Origin: Nakamurella flavida
Lineage (GTDB): Bacteria > Actinomycetota > Actinomycetes > Mycobacteriales > Nakamurellaceae
NCBI RefSeq assembly: GCF_030811475.1
Contig: NZ_JAUSQV010000001.1
Coordinates: forward strand, 3,049,001-3,113,000
DNA: 64,000 nt
Reading direction: 5' to 3'
The notes beneath the pieces are model-generated. The model worked only from the letters and a program-made list of their open reading frames with translations, was not told the DNA's origin and did not search any database. This document shows positions 9,304 to 16,656 of this stretch, piece after piece. Position numbers and translations under genes: made by a program. Each line of letters begins with the position of its first letter. The stretch's first letter is position 1.

Positions 9304-11955
9304 ATGCATGTTCTCGTCGTGGGCCGGCTCGGTCGCCCGGAAACCGGCGCAGTCCGTGCCGTCCTGCATGACTGGTCGGCGGTCGGGCTCGTGGAGCCGT
9401 GTATGTGGGTCGACGCGGACGGTGATCCGCGGTCGGCCGTCCGGATCGTGGACGGGCTGGCCGAACGGGTCGACCTGCCGTTCTGGTTGCCCCGCAACCC
9501 CGGTCCGGTGCGGCTGGTGACCCTCCAGGTGTTGGACGGTCCGGACGCGGTCCTGCCCGCAGACGCCGTCCGGCGGGTGGCCGACGAGGTGCGCCTGCCG
9601 CCCGGGACGGTGGCCGTCAATGTCCTGGTCCCCGTCGACCGGTTGGCCCCGGTGTCCACCGACGCAGTTCACGATTCGCAGGTCAACATCCTGGTCCAGC
9701 CGGTGGACGGCAGCACCCCGGTGTCGGCCACCGAGCCGCTGACCGTCCGATCGCCGATGTTCCCGGCCCACGGTGCGGCGGCCCTGGCCACCGCTGCCGG
9801 ACTGTGGACGGGGATGGCGGCCGCGCCGCTGGACGCCGAACGTCCGTGGTCGGGCACCCTCCTGGCGGTCGCCCGCTCCTACCACCGTCGACTGGACGCG
9901 ACACCCGTCGTCGACCGGCTCGCCGCCGAGGTGTTCGGCCGCGACGGCACGCTGCCGGTGACCCGGTCCTCCCTCGGCGAACCCCTCGGTGTGGTCGCAG
10001 CCCAGGCACCGGCTGCGGAGGCTGCCGCACGGGCAGTGCTGGACAAGCACGCCTCGGTGACCCGGTTCCACCCGCCGCCGGTGTTCCGACCGCCGCCCTC
10101 GACACGACTCTCCTTCGGCGGAGCGGCCAAGATGTTCGCTTCCTTCGTGGGACGCGCACTGCTGCACTCACCGCAGAACTGGGCCCGGGCGATGCTGGAG
10201 GCGGCCAAGAACCGGATCGAGACCGGCACGACGTCCTGGATGTTCGGCAACGAATCCCGCTACGCCGTGGTGCTGAACGGCCTGCAACCGGGCGGGGGCG
10301 ATCAAGCCACTGCGTTGCAGCACTCGGCGCAGGCGCTGCTGGGCCTGGCCCAGGGCAGCGAGCCGCCGTCGGTGGCGGCGGCCGAGCTGTGGAACGACAC
10401 GGTGCGCACGGCCGCGTCGCTGGTGGACGGAGGGCACCCTGTGACGGGCGTACCCCTGCCTACCCAGGGGTCGTTGCGGCTGGTGCTCGACGATCCCTCT
10501 CGGGTGGTTCCCGCCCCCGGGACCCCGGCGTTCCCGGTGCCCGCCGAGGCCCCCGGGGGGCGGTCCGGTCCGATCGCTGCCAATGACCCGTACCACGCCC
10601 TGCAGGTCGAGCGGGAGCTCGACCGGGTCGCCGCAGACCTGGGCGCGGGAACAGGACCGGGGGTGGCCCAGGCCGCCGCCGTGCAGCGATTGCGATCGGA
10701 CCTGCATCACTGGCGAGAGCAGCACCGCAGCTTCGGTGTCGGGATCGGTGTCGGGCTGGCGAGTGAACTGGAGCAGGCCCGGCTGATGCAGGCCGACGTC
10801 CTGCAACCCGTCCCGGAGCTCACCGAGGAGGAACTGCAGGCGCCGCTCCGGGCGCAGGCTCGCGCCCGGCGGATGGTCTTCGTTTGGCTCGGCGTCCTGG
10901 TCCTCCTGCTGGGCGGCGGCGGTGCCCTGTGGGGCAACGGGCTGATCGGCGGGGGGGTGTTCGCCGGGGTTGTCGTGGTGTCCTTGCTGTTCTGCGTCCT
11001 GGGGGCGATCGCCAGCTTCCAGCGCGGTCAGCGGGCGTTGTTTAAGGCGCTGTACCGGCTCGACGTCCAAGCCGCCCGGCGGACCTGGCTCCGGGAGCAC
11101 GCGGTGACGGTCACCCAGGAGGTGGTCCGGCTCGCCGGGCTCTATCGACAGAGCCGGATGTGGTCCGACGTGCTGGCCCAGCACGTCCACCAGCCCTTCG
11201 GACGGTTGACCGACCAAGTGGCGGGGGGCTTCCCGAGCACGCTCTCGGGTGATCTGCCCTTGGCCATGTCGGTCGCAACCGCCCGGTTCTCCCCGGACGA
11301 GCACGAGGCGGTGGTCTACCAAGCACGCGGGCAGATGTTGCGCCCCGGTTGGCTGGCCGAACAGATCCGCCGCCGCCAGAATCTGGTGCTCGCCCAGGTC
11401 GAACGTCGGACCGGGCGTCAGCTGGAGAGTCGACTGGGCTCAGACGTTGAGCTGGGTGCGGAGGGGCCGTTGGCGTCTTACCTGCATGGTCTGCGGGATC
11501 CGGACCTGCAGGCGCTGGCCCGGGAAGCGGCCATCGCCCGCCTGATCGAGACAGTCGACGGCCAGACGTCGGGTACGGCGTCCGACCGCCTGCTGTCTCT
11601 GGTCCGGGTGGATGCCGGAGCGATGCGCGGTGACCACGACTGGGCGTCCGTGGCAGCACCGTTGACCCAGCCGGTCGATCAGCTGGCCCACGAGGGGTTC
11701 AGCGCCACCGGCATCACCAACGGCTCCAGCCGGGTGGCGCGGACGTTCCTGGCCGCGTACCCCGCTCCTGTACGGGAGGGCTTCACCACAATGGCGGTCC
11801 CGCCTTCGCTGGGGCGGCATCAGCTGGACCGCACCGTCATCAGGCTCGATCTGTCACGGCCCGTGCCGCTCGACGACCTTGCATCCTTCGGCGAGTCCGG
11901 CCAGCAGCCGCCCCCGGCGGCGCAGGGCGGCTCCGTCATCGACGTACGGGCCTGA
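9304..11955 (+). CDS. Large membrane protein of unknown function (883 aa)
   Basis: No family was recognised. About 520 residues precede a hydrophobic hairpin of two TM helices (about residues 523-573, MVFVWLGVLVLLLGG and GGGVFAGVVVVSLLFCVLGA). About 300 helical, Arg-rich residues follow. A Pro-rich linker lies near residues 258-270, and a helix before the membrane (ELTEEELQAPLRAQARARRM) is amphipathic. Both flanks are probably cytoplasmic, because there is no signal peptide. The ATG at 9304 is preceded by GGGGGAAAG and starts 8 bp after the tubulin-like gene, so the two are co-translated neighbours. It may be the membrane anchor for the tubulin-like protein, by inference from position only. 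Confidence 0.6.
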   Translation: MHVLVVGRLGRPETGAVRAVLHDWSAVGLVEPCMWVDADGDPRSAVRIVDGLAERVDLPFWLPRNPGPVRLVTLQVLDGPDAVLPADAVRRVADEVRLPPGTVAVNVLVPVDRLAPVSTDAVHDSQVNILVQPVDGSTPVSATEPLTVRSPMFPAHGAAALATAAGLWTGMAAAPLDAERPWSGTLLAVARSYHRRLDATPVVDRLAAEVFGRDGTLPVTRSSLGEPLGVVAAQAPAAEAAARAVLDKHASVTRFHPPPVFRPPPSTRLSFGGAAKMFASFVGRALLHSPQNWARAMLEAAKNRIETGTTSWMFGNESRYAVVLNGLQPGGGDQATALQHSAQALLGLAQGSEPPSVAAAELWNDTVRTAASLVDGGHPVTGVPLPTQGSLRLVLDDPSRVVPAPGTPAFPVPAEAPGGRSGPIAANDPYHALQVERELDRVAADLGAGTGPGVAQAAAVQRLRSDLHHWREQHRSFGVGIGVGLASELEQARLMQADVLQPVPELTEEELQAPLRAQARARRMVFVWLGVLVLLLGGGGALWGNGLIGGGVFAGVVVVSLLFCVLGAIASFQRGQRALFKALYRLDVQAARRTWLREHAVTVTQEVVRLAGLYRQSRMWSDVLAQHVHQPFGRLTDQVAGGFPSTLSGDLPLAMSVATARFSPDEHEAVVYQARGQMLRPGWLAEQIRRRQNLVLAQVERRTGRQLESRLGSDVELGAEGPLASYLHGLRDPDLQALAREAAIARLIETVDGQTSGTASDRLLSLVRVDAGAMRGDHDWASVAAPLTQPVDQLAHEGFSATGITNGSSRVARTFLAAYPAPVREGFTTMAVPPSLGRHQLDRTVIRLDLSRPVPLDDLASFGESGQQPPPAAQGGSVIDVRA

Positions 11956-11961
11956 GATGAC

Positions 11962-11986
11962 ACCGCGCGCTGCAGCGGCTCGCGGT
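11962..11986. terminator. Weak hairpin between convergent genes
   Basis: ACCGCG (11962-11967) pairs with CGCGGT (11981-11986) around an inner GCTGCAGC. It lies between the stop of the 883-aa membrane protein and the stop of the TerD-vWA gene. There is no U-tract, so termination is only suggested by position. Confidence 0.3.
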
Positions 11987-13089
11987 CAGTCGACCGTGCG
12001 TGCGCACTCGGCCAGCCCACGGGCCAGCAGGGGGACGTCCACCGGCGTCACCGTCACCGTGACCGTCCGCGGGCCGCTCGGCTGCTCGGCGCTCACGGGG
12101 GCGCCCACCAGCACCGTGACGACCGACGCTGGCAGGTGCGCGGGCAGGGAGGGGTCGTCGGTGAGGACGATCTGCAATCCGCCGTGTCCGGCCCGCCGTT
12201 CGCACTCGGCGATCAGGTGCGTCCGGTTGCCGGTGACCAGGCCCTGCGCCGTGAGCTGGTCGAAAAGGGCTGAGCCCGGATCGGCTTCCAGCGACAGTTC
12301 CCGTGTGCTCCCGCCGGGTAGAAAGCTGGTGGATACCGCCGACTGTGACGACGCGCCGGCCACTGCTTGCACGGCGCGGAGCGCGGCCGCCAGGCGCCCG
12401 TCGACGAGGGCGGGCCGCATCGAGGCGGAAAGGTCGACCAGCGCTGCCACCGACGAGCGCCGCCGCACCGCCCCTGACGACCTGGCCGCGTCCACCGCGG
12501 CCTGCAGGTGGGCCGGGACAGGAACGGATCGCACCGGCTCGCCGTCGATTCTGGGCTGCCCGCGCCGGTCGGCAGCCGGCCCGGGGTTCGTCCGTGCCGG
12601 GCTGTCCGCCCGGGAGGCCGGTGCCGGGTCCGGGACCGTATCCGTCTCTGCAGTATGGGCCGCGTCGGGAGTCTCGGGCTGGGCCAGCGCGAGGATCCCC
12701 CAGCCCGTGGCGGTCCGCAGAAGCTCGAGGACCAGGGTGCTGCACCCCGGTTCTACCGACGCCCCCGGATGCAGGACGGAGTCGTCGGGGTTGCCGGTCA
12801 GCGGTGACACGGCCACCCCGACCACCCGGGGGGCGGCCGGCTGGACGCTCAGCCGGAGCCGGTCGACCCCGCCGGGAACTCCGTCGAGGTTGATCCGCCA
12901 CTCCTCGCCGCTGCGGGCGGTGTCACGCTGCAGCCACCGCAAGCCCGTGCCACCCTCCCAGCGGTGCTCGCCGTCCGGGCCGGTCCACCCGGCGGTGGCG
13001 GTGTCCCCGGGACGGAAACCCTGCCATTCGACGCGCAGTTGGGCCGCAGGGGCTGGAACGGGCTGGTGGAGCTGGAGGTGGACGGCCAT
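11986..13089 (-). CDS. TerD-like plus vWA domain fusion (367 aa)
   Basis: The N-terminal part (about residues 1-150) has TerD-family features: an INLDGVPGGVDRLRLSV segment like the TerD beta-strand preceding its acidic Ca2+-binding loops, and LVLELLRTATGWGILALAQ like the conserved E-L-Y-R-x-x-x-W ending. A vWA domain follows with the MIDAS sequence VAALVDLSASM (DxSxS). TerD and vWA (TerY-like) proteins belong to the tellurium-resistance/stress-signalling group, and here they are fused. The start at 13089 was chosen because AAGGGA lies 6 nt upstream. An ATG two codons earlier has no spacing. The gene is divergent from the P-loop protein gene and convergent with the preceding block. No signal peptide is present, so it is cytoplasmic. 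Confidence 0.65.
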   Translation of the reverse strand: MAVHLQLHQPVPAPAAQLRVEWQGFRPGDTATAGWTGPDGEHRWEGGTGLRWLQRDTARSGEEWRINLDGVPGGVDRLRLSVQPAAPRVVGVAVSPLTGNPDDSVLHPGASVEPGCSTLVLELLRTATGWGILALAQPETPDAAHTAETDTVPDPAPASRADSPARTNPGPAADRRGQPRIDGEPVRSVPVPAHLQAAVDAARSSGAVRRRSSVAALVDLSASMRPALVDGRLAAALRAVQAVAGASSQSAVSTSFLPGGSTRELSLEADPGSALFDQLTAQGLVTGNRTHLIAECERRAGHGGLQIVLTDDPSLPAHLPASVVTVLVGAPVSAEQPSGPRTVTVTVTPVDVPLLARGLAECARTVD

Positions 13090-13236
13090 CAGCATTCCCT
13101 TCACGGTCAGGCTGGGCCTGAACAGTAACAACGAACCCCGCGCGCGGGGCGGCCGCCCACGGCTCGCCCCCGACGGGCCATCCCGACAGGGCACATACCG
13201 CCAGGGCCCGGTCCTGCACAGCACGAGGATGACGCG

Positions 13237-16200
13237 ATGACGAGCACCAAGGACGCGGCTGAGCAGCTGGCCCTCCGCATGTACGCGCTCCGCGACGAGT
13301 ACGGGCTGAAGCTGGTCGATGCGGTGATCCGGCAAGCGGCGAAGGACGCCGGCGGCACCCTCGAGTCGCTGGACCGACGGTTCCGGATGGCTGGGCTGCC
13401 GCAGCCGCGGAACATCCTCCGACAGCTCGTCGAGCTCCGGACCACAGCCGAGAAGGCGCTGCCCCCGCCTTCACCGGGATTTGTCGTCGACGGGCCGACA
13501 CCGGACGCCCCCGTCTCGCCGCCGGTGCCGGCCGCTCCCGCGTGGGCGGGTCCCCCCGCCTGGTACGACCGGATGACGCGGGACGAGCCGACCCCCCCGC
13601 CGAACGGGCCGCCGGTCGCGGCTCCGCCGTCCCCAGCCGGGCCGCCCAGCTGGTACACCCCGCCGGAGCTCGACGTCCCACCGGCTGCAGTGAATCCGCC
13701 GGCTGCGCGGAGTTCGCCGGCTGCGCAGGTCCCGCCGGCTGCGCAGACCGACCCGTATCCGGGTATCCCGTCTGGGTCTGCGGGCGCCTCCCGGCTTCCG
13801 GTGACCGAGGCGGACCTGGTCGACCCGCTCAGGCTCTCGGCCCGTTGTGACGTGTTCGGCGCGGTGGACGAGCGGCTGCAGATCCGTACCGACAACGGGC
13901 GAGTGATCCTGCGCTGGCCGGCGGCCGCCGACCTGGGATCCGATCCCGTCTACCTGGTGGTGGCCGCCGACGCGGTCGTTCCGGAATCCCCGGACGACGG
14001 GCATCGGGTGGTGGCCAGCCTCCTCAACCAGGTGATCGTGCCCGGGGGGAGCGGCCCGGCCTTTGCTGTCTTCGCCTACCCGGTTTCCCACGCCGGCGAG
14101 CTGGGCAGCGCGACGGGTGTCCGGCAGGCCATCGGCCGGGTGGTTCCCGAGGTCGGGGACCTCCATCTGGAGGCGCAGGAGCACGGGGTGCTGCTGAGCT
14201 GGGTCCGACCGGCCCGTGCCGAACGCGTGCGGGTGATGCGTTCGTTGCCCGACGAGCCGTTGCCGTCCCGGCCCGACCCCTCATTGCAGGTTTCCTTCTC
14301 CGGTGACGCCTTCCGGGACGCCGATGTGGAGCCGGGCTCGACCTACGAGTACCGCGTCTACACGGAGTCCCAGGCGATGGGCGGCAGTGGGATGTGGGAG
14401 TCGTCCACCGGCGTGACCAGGCAGGTCACCGTCCCGGGCCGGCCGAGCGCCGTGGATGACCTGCAGGCCCACGTCGACGTGCGGTCCCGCCGGGCGGGCG
14501 TGTCGGCGAGCTGGACGGCGCCCCGGCGGGGTCGGCCGCGGGTGTACCTGCGCGCCGGGGAGCCTCCGGACGACGTGGTCGCCGGCGCTGTTCTGTCCGC
14601 CGAGCAGTTCGCCATGCAGGAGACGCTGCTGGGTCTCCAGGTCCGGGAGCCGGTGATCACGCGCGAGGGCCGGCAGACGATGGACTGGATCGCTCTGGAC
14701 GACCAGGACGCCGAGGGGAGGACCTCCCGCTGGACGGTCTCGGTGGTGACAGAGTTCGCCGGCCGGACGGTCATCGGTGCGCAGCGGGTGGTCGTGCACG
14801 TCGGGGACGTCACCGAGGCTGCGGTTGAGGAGCGGACCGATTGGCAGCTGCTGCGGGTGACCTGGCCCGCCGGCGCCACCTTCCTGGGCATCTGGACGTT
14901 GCCGCCCGGGACACCGACCACCGGCGGCCCGCACCGTCGGGTCACCCGGGACGAGTTCGACACCGCGGGTGGGATCGCCCTGCAGTTGGAGCCGCATGCG
15001 CAGGATCTCGTCGTGCAGGGCGCAACGCGCTACGGCTCGACCTGGGTGACCGGCGGCGTCGAGCGGGTGACTTACCCGGGTCGGTGGGTGGTGCGGTACC
15101 AGCTGGTGGCCGGAGGGCGGTTCGGGGGCTCCCGGCTGCTGCAGGTCGCGGTGGAACGGCCGGACTGGCCGGAGATCGGTCTGGAGCTCGTCGCCGGCAC
15201 TCAGGGCTTCCCGCTCACCGTGCCCGGGCCTGGTGTCGACGCCCTGTTCCACGGTCGGATGCCGACAGGCTCGCTGGTCCCGGGGCAGTACGTGCCGGCC
15301 AGCGCCGAGATCCGGGTGCCGAAGGGCGCGGCGGTGCGCCTGCGAGTCTCCGGCCCGTCCGGCCTGGAACCGCTCGTGGTGGACCCGCTCGATGCGGTGA
15401 ATCCGCCGCCCCCACCCGGCCCCGTCCCCGTCCTGCGGTGCCCGCGTTGCCTGCGCGGGACCGACCTGGCCGTACAGGCATTCCGGTGCCAGGGCTCCTG
15501 CCGCGAGGAACCGGACCTGCCGCAGACGGCCCTGCTGGACCCGGGCATGCCGCCGCGTCCGGAGACGATGCGCCGAGGCAAGCCGGTGTTCACCGTCTCT
15601 CGAGCGGTTGACACCGATCGTCCCTTACCGTCGTTCGCCGCACCCGTGGGCACGGCGGTATGTCCCCGGCCGAACTGCGGGCGGCCGAGCCATGAGCACG
15701 TGTGTCCGCACTGCCACACGACACTGCCGCCGAACTGGTGGGCACAGGAGGTGCTGGGCGTGGTGGTGGTGGGCGCCCGCAGCTCGGGCAAGACCACCTA
15801 CCTATCCCTGTTAATCCGACATCTGGAGCAGAACCTGCTGCCGTCGGTGCACGGCAACCTTCACCCGGTTGACGCAGCGTCCGAGGCCAAGCTCGACGTC
15901 ATGCGCCGGGGTCTGATGGCGGGGCAGCTCGCTGAGGGCACGCAGGGCGCGGAGCAGAACCTGCCCCTGCTCGCCCCGATGCTGGCCGGGATCGGCACGG
16001 GGCCGCATGGCCGCGGCCGCAACCTGGCCCTGTTCGACGTGGCCGGTGAGGACATGTCCACCGCCGAGGGGGTGCGGCTGTACAGCCCGGCCTTGTCCGC
16101 GGCGGACATGGTGCTCATCCTCATCGACCCGTTGCAGTTGGACGGGGTGCGGGAATGGCTGGACGGAACCGTCCCGCTTCCTCCGCGCGGGGCGCCGCCG

Positions 16201-16647
16201 GCCAGGGTGGTGCACAACGTCGTTCAGCAGATCCGTCGGCAGGCTGGGGTGCCGACCGGCCCGTTGCCGGTCCGGGCAGCGGTGGCTTTCGCCAAATTCG
16301 ACGGTCTGCAGGCGGCGGCGTCGATCCCGCAGTCGAGCATCGGCGATCTGATCGGCCCGGGCAACGCCCTGTGGCGGGACCCGTACGTCGGCCGATCCGA
16401 GTTGTACCTCGAGCCGGACGGGCGGCGGGTCCATGACGAAGTTCGCGCCCTGCTGGTCCGGATGGGCGAGTCCGGTCTGGTCGCCTTGGTCGAGGACTCC
16501 TTCCGTCAGGTGCAGTACTTCGCGGTCTCCGCCCTGGGCCACGGGCCCCGCGGTCGTCAGGTGTCCGCGGCGGGTGCCAGCCCGCAGCGAGTCGGCGACC
16601 CGCTGCGTTGGCTGCTGTGGAACGCCGGGTGGGACGGCCGTCGATGA
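13237..16647 (+). CDS. Zinc-ribbon P-loop GTPase, DO-GTPase-like (1136 aa)
   Basis: The layout is: a helical N-terminal module (about 1-75); a Pro/Ala-rich linker (about 75-190) with PPAA repeats; beta-rich regions (about 200-700) that include fibronectin-III-like stretches near PGRPSAVDDLQ; two zinc ribbons (CPRCLRG...CQGSC and CPRPNCGRP...CPHCH, about 733-830); and a P-loop NTPase at the C-terminus. The Walker A is GARSSGKT (residues 846-853), the G3 is LFDVAGEDM and a G4-like strand is AVAFAKFDGL. This matches the TRAFAC-clade 'double-GTPase 2' family, which is usually paired with a GAP1 protein, and such a protein is encoded next. The ATG at 13237 has ACGAGG 8 nt upstream. Biochemical activity is inferred. 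Confidence 0.7.
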   Translation: MTSTKDAAEQLALRMYALRDEYGLKLVDAVIRQAAKDAGGTLESLDRRFRMAGLPQPRNILRQLVELRTTAEKALPPPSPGFVVDGPTPDAPVSPPVPAAPAWAGPPAWYDRMTRDEPTPPPNGPPVAAPPSPAGPPSWYTPPELDVPPAAVNPPAARSSPAAQVPPAAQTDPYPGIPSGSAGASRLPVTEADLVDPLRLSARCDVFGAVDERLQIRTDNGRVILRWPAAADLGSDPVYLVVAADAVVPESPDDGHRVVASLLNQVIVPGGSGPAFAVFAYPVSHAGELGSATGVRQAIGRVVPEVGDLHLEAQEHGVLLSWVRPARAERVRVMRSLPDEPLPSRPDPSLQVSFSGDAFRDADVEPGSTYEYRVYTESQAMGGSGMWESSTGVTRQVTVPGRPSAVDDLQAHVDVRSRRAGVSASWTAPRRGRPRVYLRAGEPPDDVVAGAVLSAEQFAMQETLLGLQVREPVITREGRQTMDWIALDDQDAEGRTSRWTVSVVTEFAGRTVIGAQRVVVHVGDVTEAAVEERTDWQLLRVTWPAGATFLGIWTLPPGTPTTGGPHRRVTRDEFDTAGGIALQLEPHAQDLVVQGATRYGSTWVTGGVERVTYPGRWVVRYQLVAGGRFGGSRLLQVAVERPDWPEIGLELVAGTQGFPLTVPGPGVDALFHGRMPTGSLVPGQYVPASAEIRVPKGAAVRLRVSGPSGLEPLVVDPLDAVNPPPPPGPVPVLRCPRCLRGTDLAVQAFRCQGSCREEPDLPQTALLDPGMPPRPETMRRGKPVFTVSRAVDTDRPLPSFAAPVGTAVCPRPNCGRPSHEHVCPHCHTTLPPNWWAQEVLGVVVVGARSSGKTTYLSLLIRHLEQNLLPSVHGNLHPVDAASEAKLDVMRRGLMAGQLAEGTQGAEQNLPLLAPMLAGIGTGPHGRGRNLALFDVAGEDMSTAEGVRLYSPALSAADMVLILIDPLQLDGVREWLDGTVPLPPRGAPPARVVHNVVQQIRRQAGVPTGPLPVRAAVAFAKFDGLQAAASIPQSSIGDLIGPGNALWRDPYVGRSELYLEPDGRRVHDEVRALLVRMGESGLVALVEDSFRQVQYFAVSALGHGPRGRQVSAAGASPQRVGDPLRWLLWNAGWDGRR

Positions 16648-16656
16648 GGCCTCCGC

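Noticed and set aside
11986-13089. Full tellurium-resistance (ter) operon
   Set aside because: Only the TerD-vWA fusion is seen. TerA, TerB, TerC and TerZ-like genes are absent.
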